A stretch of 64,000 nt of DNA from Candidatus Ozemobacteraceae bacterium (GTDB lineage: Bacteria; Muiribacteriota; Ozemobacteria; Ozemobacterales; Ozemobacteraceae). Shown here in pieces: positions 51,472 through 59,832 of the stretch. The position numbers were made by a program, and so were the translations under genes. The notes beneath the pieces were generated by a model. It did not search any database and was not told the DNA's origin. It saw only the letters and a list, made by a program, of their open reading frames with translations. The stretch spans positions 1 through 64,000 of the forward strand of contig DAOSOK010000019.1 in NCBI GenBank assembly GCA_035373905.1, written 5' to 3'. Every line of letters starts with the position of its first letter. The first letter of the stretch is position 1.

Positions 51472-52617
51472 ATGATGAACGCCTTTCATACCGATTTCGA
51501 CTGTCGACATTTTCGCGGGGACAAGCCGTGCGCCTTCTGCGGAGGCCGCCGCTGCGGGCCGCTCACGGGCGGAAACGCCGACTGCGGCAGATACGAGCCG
51601 CTGACGCACCGCACGCTGATCGTCAAGCTCGGCGCGCTCGGCGACGTCGTGCGCACGACGACGCTCCTGCCGGCCCTCCACCGGAAACATCCCGGCACGG
51701 CGGTGACCTGGCTGACCCAGCCCGGCGCGGTGCCGCTCGTCCAGAACGACCTGGTCTGGAAGACCCTGCCCTGGAACTTCGAGACGGCGCTCTGGGCCGA
51801 AGCCGTGAACTGGGACCTGGTCATCTGCCTGGACAAGGAGGAAGGACCGACCGCGCTCGCCACGCGCGTTCCCGCCACGATCCGCCACGGCTATGGGCGA
51901 AACGCGAACGGCCTTCTGGCGCCGCTCTCGAGCGCGAGCGAGCACCTGTTCCTGCTCGGCATCGACGACGAGGAGAAGTTCCGCCGCAACACCCTCACGT
52001 ATCCCCGGCTGATCGCCGACGCCTGCGAACTCGACTGGGGGCCCAACCCCTACGTTCTGCCTCTCACCGATGCCGAGCGAGACTGGGCCGATGGCGCCGC
52101 GGAACTGTTCGGCGACAAGCTCGCGGTCGGCCTGCATCTCGGTTCAGGAGAAGGATTCGCCGGAAAGTGCTGGCCGATCGACCGGTATGCGGCTCTGGCG
52201 CGCCGGCTTCTCGACGCGGGCGCCGTGCCGGTCTTCCTCGGCGGTCGCCGGGAAGCCGCGATCTACGAGGAAGCCCGCACGATCGCCCCGGCCGGCTCGG
52301 TGTTTCCCGGCTGCGAGTTCAGCCTTCGGGAATTCGCCGCGCTTACCTCGAGATTGCGCGTCATGGTGTCCGGAGACTCGCTCGCGATGCACATCGCCAT
52401 CGGCACGGGCGTTTACTCGGTCGCGCTGTTCGGCTCGACGACCGAGCGGGAGATCGAATACTACGGTCGCGGCGAGTCGATCGTCGGACGGGTTCCCTGC
52501 GCGCCCTGCTTCAGGCGCCGCTGCCCGACCCACGAGGAGTGCATGAGGGAGATCTCCGTCGACGCGGTGTTCGAAGCCGTGCAACGGGGCCTGAACGCGA
52601 AAGGACGAACAGCATGA
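51472..52617 (+). CDS. Glycosyltransferase family 9 (heptosyltransferase-like) with Cys-rich N-terminus
   Basis: About 381 residues. GT9 marks: LIVKLGALGDVVRTTTLLPA, VGLHLGSGEGFAGKCWPIDR, RLRVMVSGDSLAMHIAIGTG and VALFGSTTE. The first 40 residues carry CRHFRGDKPCAFCGGRRCG and DCGRY, a likely metal site, and a second Cys group lies near the end (VPCAPCFRRRCPTHEECM). Start: ATGs at 51472/51475 follow GGA, while an ATG at 51448 within the previous gene has poor spacing. It transfers heptose or a similar sugar to lipopolysaccharide core or glycan. Confidence 0.87.
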   Translation: MMNAFHTDFDCRHFRGDKPCAFCGGRRCGPLTGGNADCGRYEPLTHRTLIVKLGALGDVVRTTTLLPALHRKHPGTAVTWLTQPGAVPLVQNDLVWKTLPWNFETALWAEAVNWDLVICLDKEEGPTALATRVPATIRHGYGRNANGLLAPLSSASEHLFLLGIDDEEKFRRNTLTYPRLIADACELDWGPNPYVLPLTDAERDWADGAAELFGDKLAVGLHLGSGEGFAGKCWPIDRYAALARRLLDAGAVPVFLGGRREAAIYEEARTIAPAGSVFPGCEFSLREFAALTSRLRVMVSGDSLAMHIAIGTGVYSVALFGSTTEREIEYYGRGESIVGRVPCAPCFRRRCPTHEECMREISVDAVFEAVQRGLNAKGRTA

Positions 52618-53378
52618 GCATCGGGGCATTGCGCGGCCGCAGACTTCTGGTCCTGCTTCCCACCTACAACGAAGCCGGGAACCTTCCCCGGCTGATCGAC
52701 GAACTGCTCGCGCTCGACCCGGCCGTCGACGTGCTCGTCATGGACGACCAGTCGCCTGACGGCACGGGAAAGATGGCGCAGGAGCTGGCCGCGAAGAATC
52801 CCCGAATTCATGCGGTTCTGCGCCCCCCGCCGCGCGGCCGCGGCCTCGCCGGGCGGGATGGCTTCACCTGGTTTCAGCGGCACCCCGAGTATGACATCCT
52901 CGTCGAGATGGACGCGGACTTGTCGCACCAGCCGAGATTCATTCCGTCGATGGTGGCGGCACTCGACCACGCCGATGCCGTGACCGGCTCGCGGTTCATC
53001 CCGGGCGGCAGCGAAACCGGCCGCACGCTGGGGCGACAGATCACGTCGCTGCTGGCGAACTCGTATCTCCGGTTCGTTTTCCGGACCCGCGTGCGCGACT
53101 GCACCTCGGGTTTCAGAGCCTTCACGCAGCGCGCGTTCGCGGGTATAGATTTTACTCGCTATAGATCGGTCGGACCCACAATCGTCACCGAACTGCTGTA
53201 TGACCTTCAGCGCAGGGGCCGGCGGATCGCCGAGGTGCCGATCCGGTTCGAGGACCGGGTCTGGGGCGAGTCGAAACTCTCGCCGGCGATCCTGGCGCGG
53301 AGCCTCTGGTTCCCGCTGGTGCTGAGGTTCGGGCGGCTGCTCGGCCCCCGCGTCAATCCTCGCCCATCTCGTGACTGA
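52614..53378 (+). CDS. Polyprenol-phosphate mannosyltransferase-like GT2 (DPM1 type)
   Basis: 254 residues. LVLLPTYNEAGNLPRLIDEL, DVLVMDDQSPDGTGKMAQEL, ILVEMDADLSHQPRFIPSM (the DxD motif), GSRFIPGGS and VRDCTSGFRAF match dolichol-phosphate mannose synthases without membrane helices. It makes a polyprenyl-phosphate hexose, the donor for GT39. It overlaps the GT9 stop by four bases and the convergent small gene by 26 bases. An AT-rich island at 53142-53170 has two TATAGAT copies 16 bases apart. Confidence 0.9.
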   Translation: MSIGALRGRRLLVLLPTYNEAGNLPRLIDELLALDPAVDVLVMDDQSPDGTGKMAQELAAKNPRIHAVLRPPPRGRGLAGRDGFTWFQRHPEYDILVEMDADLSHQPRFIPSMVAALDHADAVTGSRFIPGGSETGRTLGRQITSLLANSYLRFVFRTRVRDCTSGFRAFTQRAFAGIDFTRYRSVGPTIVTELLYDLQRRGRRIAEVPIRFEDRVWGESKLSPAILARSLWFPLVLRFGRLLGPRVNPRPSRD

Positions 53379-53670
53379 TCAGCCTGCGGAGCTTGGTGAA
53401 CAGCAGATACAGCATGAAGAGTAGGCCGAGCTGCATGACGAACAGCGCCATGAACAGCAGGCGGTTCACGAACCGTTCCGTCGTCACGATCGTCAGGAGC
53501 ATTCCGAGGGCGTCGGCGGTCGGCAACGCCTTCAACGTGGCGTTGTTCAGCATTTCGGAGTAGGACTGGGCCGCCATGATGAAGCTGCCGAACACGAGCA
53601 CGATGGCAACGACGACGAAAAGGAAGCTGACGATGCGCAGGCGGCGCTCGAGTCGCTCGGAATGGTTCAC
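53353..53670 (-). CDS. Small two-helix membrane protein
   Basis: 105 residues, unrecognised. Helix 1 (IVSFLFVVVAIVLVFGSFIM) and helix 2 (LLFMALFVMQLGLLFMLYLLF) separated by about 40 residues, with a basic C-terminus. Its 3' end overlaps the GT2 gene by 26 bases in convergent orientation. Confidence 0.65.
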   Translation of the reverse strand: MNHSERLERRLRIVSFLFVVVAIVLVFGSFIMAAQSYSEMLNNATLKALPTADALGMLLTIVTTERFVNRLLFMALFVMQLGLLFMLYLLFTKLRRLISHEMGED

Positions 53671-53681
53671 GTGAAGGCTCC

Positions 53682-53711
53682 TTGTCCGGTGAGATCAGGT
53701 GCGGGTATTAT
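53682..53711 (+). promoter_or_regulatory. Sigma-70-type promoter of the PfpI gene
   Basis: TTGTCC (53682-53687), an 18-base spacer and TATTAT (53706-53711), about 48 bases before the start codon. Confidence 0.6.
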
Positions 53712-53765
53712 AAACCATGTCCCGGGCATGTCAAACAATGCGTTGAATTCATGCAGGAGGATCCC

Positions 53766-54320
53766 ATGGGAAAAGTCTACGTTTTCATGGCTCACGGCTT
53801 CGAGGAGATGGAACTGACGATCACGGTTGACATGCTGCGACGCGCGGAGTTCGACGTTCAGACCGTCTCGCTCGCAGACGACACCGCGCCTGTCACAGGC
53901 TCGCGTGGCATCGCGATGGTCCCCGACATTTCGTTCAAACAGATCCAAGAAGGCCTGGCCGACTGGCTGGTTCTGCCGGGCGGACTCGAGGGAACGAAGC
54001 GGCTGGCGGAGGACGAGCGCGTGCTCGCCCTGATCAGGCGGCACGTGGACGGCGGAAAACGGGTCGCCGCCATCTGCGCGGCCCCGACCGTTCTGGTCAG
54101 GGCCGGCGTCGCCGGCGGCTGGCGCATGACGTCTCATCCCGGCGTCCGGGAAAAGATGGAGGGCGTCGAGTATCTCGAGGACCGCGTCGTGTCGGACGGC
54201 CCCTTCATCACCTCGCGGGCGGCGGGCACCACCTTCGACTTCGCGGCGGCGATCATCGCCGCGGAGAAGGGGCGCCCCGCCTTCGACCGCGTGAACGCGG
54301 GCGTTCTCGCCGCGGTCTGA
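53766..54320 (+). CDS. DJ-1/PfpI/YajL-family protein
   Basis: 184 residues. GFEEMELTITVDMLRRAEFDV near the start gives the conserved Glu, and VAAICAAPTVLVRAG holds the reactive Cys104. TSRAAGTTFDFAAAII ends the fold in the YajL style. A chaperone or deglycase role against carbonyl damage is known for relatives. AGGAGG five bases before the ATG fixes the start at 53766. Confidence 0.9.
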   Translation: MGKVYVFMAHGFEEMELTITVDMLRRAEFDVQTVSLADDTAPVTGSRGIAMVPDISFKQIQEGLADWLVLPGGLEGTKRLAEDERVLALIRRHVDGGKRVAAICAAPTVLVRAGVAGGWRMTSHPGVREKMEGVEYLEDRVVSDGPFITSRAAGTTFDFAAAIIAAEKGRPAFDRVNAGVLAAV

Positions 54321-54355
54321 CCCGCCGGAACGGGGCCGTTCGCCCCGACCGGGTC
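54319..54355. terminator. GC-rich hairpin between convergent genes
   Basis: Outer stem GACCCG/CGGGTC and inner stem CGGGGC/GCCCCG between the PfpI stop and the zinc-ribbon gene stop. No T-run; may act in both directions. Confidence 0.35.
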
Positions 54356-54635
54356 AGTGCGCGGCTGCGGGAACGTTGTCCTCGAGCTTGAACTGGGGGT
54401 TGATGACCAGCTTGAAGAACTTGGCGTTGAGCCGGTCTCCGAGATAGTTGTTCAGGTCCTCCGAACTCTTCACCAGGAGCTCCCATTGCGGCACCTTGAT
54501 CTGCTTGCCGCAGAGGGTGCAGCTCATGACCCCTTTGAGTTCCTCGATCGACTTGTGGCTGACGTTGAGGATGTTTCGGCAGAGGCCGCATTCGATCGTG
54601 AAGTAGAAGGGCAGTTTATCGATTCGTTCGAGCAT
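54354..54635 (-). CDS. Small protein with a C4 zinc-ribbon-like motif
   Basis: 93 residues, not recognised. ECGLCRNILNVSHKSIEELK then MSCTLCGKQIKVPQWEL gives CxxC-x19-CxxC, a likely zinc site resembling a treble clef or ribbon. The tail is helical and basic. AAGGAG is correctly spaced before the ATG. Possibly a nucleic-acid or protein-binding regulator; no partner is evident. Confidence 0.7.
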   Translation of the reverse strand: MLERIDKLPFYFTIECGLCRNILNVSHKSIEELKGVMSCTLCGKQIKVPQWELLVKSSEDLNNYLGDRLNAKFFKLVINPQFKLEDNVPAAAH

Positions 54636-54688
54636 GTTTCGTTCTCCTTGTCGCGTATTATATACTATATATTAGGCATATTTTTATA

Positions 54689-55318
54689 TCAATATCCAAG
54701 ATCCGCGTCGACGAGATGGATCGAGATCGGCGTAAGGCGCGGCCGGCGTTCGAGGACGACGGTCGCGTTGCACATGCGCTGAGGCGAGGAGCACCCGTCG
54801 GGAGCCGGGCAGGGCCGGTCGTGAGCGCAGGGAGTCTGAACCCCGATCCGGCGTGCGTTTTTCGGACACGCCTCCTGCTTGATCCGGCGAATGGCAGCAG
54901 GAACGTCGGGCACGACTTTGTTCCGGCCGGCGACGATCACGACCTTGCCGGGGCCGAAGATCTGGCCTGCGACGCGGTTTCCGACCCCGTCAATGTTGAC
55001 GAGCTTTCCGTCCAGGGTGACGGCGTTCGTCCCCGTCAGCAGGACGTCGGCCGTCAGGCCGGCCCTCCGGACGCGCGCCCGGGCCTCGTCGTCGAATGTC
55101 GGCTCATACGGATCGTTGATCGTGTTCCCTCGGGCCGCCAGCTTCTCGAACAACTCCAGCTGGGCGCAGGTGACGGAACCGCATCGGTTCACCACGGCGT
55201 TTGCGGGGATTTCGGCCAGTACGGCGTCGGCAGCGGCGCCGGATGTCGAATGAACGGCGACTTCGAATCCGTGTTCCCGAAGTTTGTCCGCGAGGATGTC
55301 GAGCGAGGTCCCCTTCAT
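54689..55318 (-). CDS. LUD-domain protein (LutC/DUF162 type) with C-terminal Cys cluster
   Basis: 209 residues. GTNAVTLDGKLVNIDGVGNR and VIVAGRNKVVPDVPAAIRRI are LUD signatures. The end carries CPKNARRI, TPCAHDRPCP and CSSPQRMCN, the cysteine pattern common in the short anaerobic type. Relatives of LutC take part in lactate oxidation with FeS partners, but no LutA/B is adjacent. AAGGAG five bases before the ATG sets the start at 55318; the ribosome-site spacer is CATAT, part of an AT-rich patch. Confidence 0.85.
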   Translation of the reverse strand: MKGTSLDILADKLREHGFEVAVHSTSGAAADAVLAEIPANAVVNRCGSVTCAQLELFEKLAARGNTINDPYEPTFDDEARARVRRAGLTADVLLTGTNAVTLDGKLVNIDGVGNRVAGQIFGPGKVVIVAGRNKVVPDVPAAIRRIKQEACPKNARRIGVQTPCAHDRPCPAPDGCSSPQRMCNATVVLERRPRLTPISIHLVDADLGY

Positions 55319-55495
55319 ATATGCTCCTTTATAACATCTTCCGCCGAAACGCATCGCGCTTTTTTTGGACGCCGGCGTCCTGCAAACAGTTCTATTATCC
55401 CGCAATCGAGAAATACGTCAATACCCTGAATTTCTCCTTGTGATACTATACTGTCCGGCATCCCCACACTCGCATTTCCACAACGGAGCAGCAGC

Positions 55496-55912
55496 GTGAA
55501 AAGCTATCGCAAGGAACTCTGGTTCGACATCAAGGGCCGTCGCGCCTTCGTGAATATCACCCCCCAGGTCGAAGCCTGCCTGCGGGAAAGCGGCATCAAA
55601 GAAGGCCTGTGCCTCGTGAACGCCATGCATATCACGGCAAGCGTCTTCATCAACGACGACGAGAGCGGCCTGCACCAGGATTTCGAGACATGGCTCGAGA
55701 AGCTCGCGCCGGAAAAGCCGTATTCCCAGTATCACCACAACGGCGCAGAGGACAACGGCGATGCGCATCTGAAGCGCACGATCATGGGCCGCGAGATCGT
55801 CGCCGCCGTCACGGCGGGCAAACTCGACTTCGGCCCCTGGGAACAGATCTTCTACGGCGAATTCGACGGCAATCGGCGCAAGCGGGTGCTGGTCAAGATT
55901 ATCGGAGAATGA
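55496..55912 (+). CDS. YjbQ/UPF0047 family protein
   Basis: 138 residues. Motifs GLCLVNAMHITASVFINDDE, PYSQYHHNGAEDNGDAHLKR, IMGREIVAAVTAGKLDFGPW and FYGEFDGNRRKRVLVKIIG are the family core with conserved His and Asp. Relatives show weak thiamine-phosphate synthase activity; the true role is unclear. The start is GTG with GGAG seven bases upstream. A possible extended -10 (TGA-TACTAT, 55441-55449) lies about 47 bases before it. Confidence 0.9.
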   Translation: MKSYRKELWFDIKGRRAFVNITPQVEACLRESGIKEGLCLVNAMHITASVFINDDESGLHQDFETWLEKLAPEKPYSQYHHNGAEDNGDAHLKRTIMGREIVAAVTAGKLDFGPWEQIFYGEFDGNRRKRVLVKIIGE

Positions 55913-55915
55913 CGT

Positions 55916-58621
55916 ATGGCTGACCAGGCTTCTTCCGGCAGGGGCAAGCTCGTTCTCTGGCATTCGCTCGATCTCCCGGAACTCCTTTCCCACCTGAAGA
56001 CCGATCCGGCGACCGGCCTGACGGCTGAAGACGCGACGAAGCGCCGGGACTGCGTGGGCTTCAACCTCCTGAGTCCCCCGCCGCGGACACCCGCCTGGAG
56101 GCGCTTTCTCGGTCAGTTCGAGAACCCGCTCGTCATCATCCTGCTCGTCGCCGCCGTCGCCAGCGCGTTTGCCGGCCGCGGCACCGACGCCGCCGTCATT
56201 CTCGCCGTGACGATCGTCAACGCGATCATCGGCTTCGTTCAGGAAATGAAGGCCCAGGGCGCCATCGATGCCCTCGCCCGGATGGTGAAAACCGAGGCGA
56301 CCGTGCTCAGAGGCCCCGATCGTCACGAGCGGATCGACGCTTCGTTACTGGTTCCCGGCGATGTCGTGCTTCTCGCGACCGGCGACCGCGTTCCGGCCGA
56401 CCTGCGCTTCCTCGAGACGAAGAGTCTCCGCATCAACGAGTCGGCCCTCACCGGCGAAAGTCTCCCGGTCGATAAATCGGTCGGGCGGGCGGAAACCGAC
56501 GCATCTCTCGGCGACAGGCGCGGCATGGGCTTCAGCGGCTCGCTCGTCACCGCCGGCTCGGGCCGCGGCGTCGTCGTCGCGACCGGCGACGCGACCGAAC
56601 TCGGCCTGATCAACGCCCTCATCAACCAGTCGGAAGAACTCGCCACTCCGCTCATGGAGCGCCTCGAGGTCTTCTCCCGCGCCTTCGGCATCTGGGTCGT
56701 GGGCTTCGGCGTCGCCATCTTCGCCCTCGGCGTTTGGCGCGGCGGCGACGCGACCGAGATGTTCATGGCCGCGGTCAGCGCCGCCGTCGGAGCAATTCCC
56801 GAAGGACTTCCGGCGGTCATGACGATCGTCCTCGCGATCGGCGTGAAGAACATGGCCGCGCGCCAGGCCATCATTCGCAAACTTCCGGCGGTCGAGACGC
56901 TCGGCAGCGTCACGGTGATCTGCTCGGACAAGACCGGCACCCTGACCGCCAACGAGATGACGGTCCAGCGCATGATCACACCAAGCGGCAGCTTCAGCGC
57001 GGACGGCGTCGGTTTCAACCCGGCTCTGGGGAAGGTCTACGGCCCGGACGGTTCCGAAACGAACGGAGACGTCCATCTCGAGCGGCTTCTCAAGGCCGGC
57101 GTCCTGTGCAACGACTCTCAGCTCGTGTACAAGGCGCACGGCGTCGAAGTCGACGGCGACCCGACCGAAGGTGCCCTCCTGACGGCGGCCCTCAAGGCCG
57201 GCGCCAGAGTCGACGAGTGGCGCAAGACGCATCCACGCCTCGACGTGCTTCCCTTCGATTCGGCCTCGCAGCTCATGGCCAGCCTGAACCGGAATCCCGA
57301 CGGCTCGTCCACCCTCTGGGTCAAAGGTTCCGCCGAGCGGCTGTTCCCGCGCTGCACGACCGTCGAACTCGGGGGAAAAACCGTCCCGTTTTCCCAGGAG
57401 CCCTTCCTGGCCCAGATCGACGAGCTCGCGCGGCAGGGGATGCGCATTCTCACCCTCGCCTGCGCGAACATCGACGGAACCGCCATTCCCGCCGAGCTTC
57501 CGCCGCTCACCTTCCTGGGGCTGAGCGCGATGATCGACCCGCCCCGGCCCGAAGTGCGCACGTCGCTCGAGCTGTGCGGCCGCGCCGGGATCCAGGTCAA
57601 GATGATCACAGGCGACCACCCGGCGACCGCGACTGCGATCGGACGGGACCTCGGTATCGGCAAAGCAGAGATTCCCTGCGTGAACGGCCGTGAGATCGGC
57701 GCCGCCTCGATGCCGGAACTCATCGAGCGCGCCGAGCATGCCTCGATCTTCGCCCGCGTCGCGCCCGAGCACAAGTTCAGGCTGGTCGAGGCGCTCCAAA
57801 GCAAGGGCCATATCGTGGCCATGACCGGCGACGGCGTGAACGACGCGCCGGCCCTCAAACGCGCCGAGATCGGCGTCGCGATGGGCAAGTCCGGGACCGA
57901 GGTCGCCAAGGAGGCTTCGGACATGCTGCTGGTCGACGACAACTTCGCGACGCTGGTGCGGGCCGTCGAAGAAGGCAGAAACGTCTTCAACAACCTGATC
58001 AAGAGTATGGTCTACATCCTGCCGACGAACACCGGCCAGGGGCTTGTTATACTTGCTGCTATTTTATTTGGCCTCAGGCTGCCGATCACGCCGGTCCAGG
58101 TCCTCTGGGTGAACCTTCTCACGGCGTTCCTCTCGCTGCCGCTCGCGTTCGAGGCGATGGAGAAGGGCCTCATGGATCGACCGCCCAGGCCGGCCGAACG
58201 GCCCCTGCTCGACTGGCAACTCGTTCTGCGCATCGTGCTGGTATCGCTGCTGATGACCTTCGTAAGCTTCGCCATCTTCTGGTATGAGCGCCAGGTCATG
58301 GGCGCCGACCTCGAGACAGCCCGGACGGCTGTCGTGGCCACGATGATCGGGGTCGAACTGTTCTTCCTGTTCCCGTCGAGGGGCCTGTATTCCCCCATGC
58401 CGAACGTCTCGCCGACGCTCAACCCCGTTCTCTGGCCGTGCCTTCTCGCCACGATCGGCCTCCAGGCGGCGTTCACCTACGTTCCCGTCATGCAGAGAAT
58501 CATGGGAAGCCGTCCGATCGATCTCGAGGCGTGGCTGGTCATTCTCGCCGCAGCGGCGATCGTCATTCCGATGACGGAAGTCATCAAGCGCCAGTTCCCG
58601 CCGGCAACCCACAAGGGATGA
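55916..58621 (+). CDS. P-type cation-transporting ATPase (P2, Ca2+-ATPase-like)
   Basis: 901 residues. Ten helices with an N-terminal cation-ATPase domain (HSLDLPELLSHLKTDPATGL), actuator motif LTGESLPVD, TM4 AIPEGLPAVMTI, and the phosphorylation site SDKTGTLTANEM (Asp338). Also present are KGSAERLFPRC, MITGDHPATA, MTGDGVNDAPALKRA, and TM6 NLLTAFLSLPLAFE. The PEGLP helix fits Ca2+/Na+-type P2 pumps, but TM6 lacks the usual Asp of SERCA (NxxTDG), so the ion is uncertain. It follows yjbQ by three bases. An island of nine A/T-ending codons at 58043-58072 (LVILAAILF) interrupts GC-ending codons. Confidence 0.88.
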   Translation: MADQASSGRGKLVLWHSLDLPELLSHLKTDPATGLTAEDATKRRDCVGFNLLSPPPRTPAWRRFLGQFENPLVIILLVAAVASAFAGRGTDAAVILAVTIVNAIIGFVQEMKAQGAIDALARMVKTEATVLRGPDRHERIDASLLVPGDVVLLATGDRVPADLRFLETKSLRINESALTGESLPVDKSVGRAETDASLGDRRGMGFSGSLVTAGSGRGVVVATGDATELGLINALINQSEELATPLMERLEVFSRAFGIWVVGFGVAIFALGVWRGGDATEMFMAAVSAAVGAIPEGLPAVMTIVLAIGVKNMAARQAIIRKLPAVETLGSVTVICSDKTGTLTANEMTVQRMITPSGSFSADGVGFNPALGKVYGPDGSETNGDVHLERLLKAGVLCNDSQLVYKAHGVEVDGDPTEGALLTAALKAGARVDEWRKTHPRLDVLPFDSASQLMASLNRNPDGSSTLWVKGSAERLFPRCTTVELGGKTVPFSQEPFLAQIDELARQGMRILTLACANIDGTAIPAELPPLTFLGLSAMIDPPRPEVRTSLELCGRAGIQVKMITGDHPATATAIGRDLGIGKAEIPCVNGREIGAASMPELIERAEHASIFARVAPEHKFRLVEALQSKGHIVAMTGDGVNDAPALKRAEIGVAMGKSGTEVAKEASDMLLVDDNFATLVRAVEEGRNVFNNLIKSMVYILPTNTGQGLVILAAILFGLRLPITPVQVLWVNLLTAFLSLPLAFEAMEKGLMDRPPRPAERPLLDWQLVLRIVLVSLLMTFVSFAIFWYERQVMGADLETARTAVVATMIGVELFFLFPSRGLYSPMPNVSPTLNPVLWPCLLATIGLQAAFTYVPVMQRIMGSRPIDLEAWLVILAAAAIVIPMTEVIKRQFPPATHKG

Positions 58622-58633
58622 ACCAGCCCCGAC

Positions 58634-58662
58634 TTGCATCCGGCGCTCGCCGTCCGTAGACT
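58634..58662 (+). promoter_or_regulatory. Sigma-70-type promoter of the DUF362 gene
   Basis: TTGCAT (58634-58639), a 17-base spacer and TAGACT (58657-58662), with a leader of about 30 bases containing AGGAG. Confidence 0.6.
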
Positions 58663-58698
58663 GTATTCCGTACACCCGCTTCGACAGGAGAAACGAAC

Positions 58699-59832
58699 AT
58701 GAGTGCCAACGCCGGAACATCCAAGGTCTATACGATCGGCCTTCGCGCGAAAGGTCCCGCTGACAGTCACGATGCGAAGATCGCCAAGCTCGCCCGCGCG
58801 ATCGGAATGGACTCGTTCGACTGGAAAAACAAGCTCGTCGCCGTCAAGGCGCATTTCGGCGAGCGCGGCAACTCGGCGTTCGTGAGGCCCCATTACCTGC
58901 GTCCGCTGACGGAAATGGTCAAGGCCGGCGGCGGCAAGCCGTTCCTCGCCGAGACGACCACCCTCTACACCGGAAGCCGCAGCAACGCGCCCGATCACAT
59001 CATGACGGCCCTCCAGCACGGGTTCGGCACGGAAGTCACCGGCGCCCCCGTCATCATCTGCGACGGCATCACCGGCCGCGATCACCACATGGTCAAAATC
59101 GACGGGAAGCACTGCAAGGAAGTCTCGGTCGCAAGCGGCATTCACGAGGCCGATGCGCTCGTCGTGATCTCGCATTTCAAAGGCCATGAGGTGACGGGGT
59201 TCGGCGGCGCCATCAAGAATCTGGGCATGGGCTGTTGCTCCCGCGCGGCCAAGCTGGTGATGCATACGGCCATCAGGCCAAGCGTTCTCACGGACGTCTG
59301 TGTGAAGTGCAAACGATGTTTTTCCTGGTGTTCCGCGGGCGCGATCGGTCAGCCGACCCCGGACGGGCCCGTGGTCATCGACCAGCAGAAATGCCGGGGC
59401 TGCGGCGAGTGCCTCATGGCCTGCCTCGTCGGCGCCATCCGCATCAACTGGAGCTCGGACACGGGCTCCGTCACCGAGAAAATGGCGGAACACGCGCTCG
59501 GTGTCCTTGCCCCCAAACGCGACTCCGCCTTCTTCATCAATATACTGATGAATATTGTTCCCCTCTGCGACTGTTACGGATTCAGCGACGCCCCGATCGT
59601 GCCGGACATCGGGTTCGCCGCATCGACGGACCCGCTTGCTCTCGACGCCTGTTGTCTCGACCTCGTGAACGCGGTGGCCGGCCTTCAAAACACCGCTCTT
59701 CCTTCAGGGCATGAGCCCGGCAAGCCGAAGTTCGCCTGCATCCACGACGAGATCGACAACGACGCCCAGCTGAAGCATTCGGCCGAGATCGGCCTCGGGA
59801 ACCTAGCCTATGAGCGCATCAGCCTCGACTGA
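58699..59832 (+). CDS. DUF362 protein with two [4Fe-4S] ferredoxin motifs
   Basis: 377 residues. The DUF362 part spans about residues 30-180 (AVKAHFGERGNSAFVRPHYL, DALVVISHFKGHEVTGFGGA, IKNLGMGC). It is followed by CVKCKRCFSWCSAGAI and CRGCGECLMACLVGAI, each CxxCxxCxxxC, then a second DUF362 segment. A redox role is likely; no reaction is established for the family. AGGAG lies ahead of the ATG. The 3' end overlaps mutS by 23 bases. An AT-rich island at 59537-59562 codes NILMNIV. Confidence 0.87.
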   Translation: MSANAGTSKVYTIGLRAKGPADSHDAKIAKLARAIGMDSFDWKNKLVAVKAHFGERGNSAFVRPHYLRPLTEMVKAGGGKPFLAETTTLYTGSRSNAPDHIMTALQHGFGTEVTGAPVIICDGITGRDHHMVKIDGKHCKEVSVASGIHEADALVVISHFKGHEVTGFGGAIKNLGMGCCSRAAKLVMHTAIRPSVLTDVCVKCKRCFSWCSAGAIGQPTPDGPVVIDQQKCRGCGECLMACLVGAIRINWSSDTGSVTEKMAEHALGVLAPKRDSAFFINILMNIVPLCDCYGFSDAPIVPDIGFAASTDPLALDACCLDLVNAVAGLQNTALPSGHEPGKPKFACIHDEIDNDAQLKHSAEIGLGNLAYERISLD

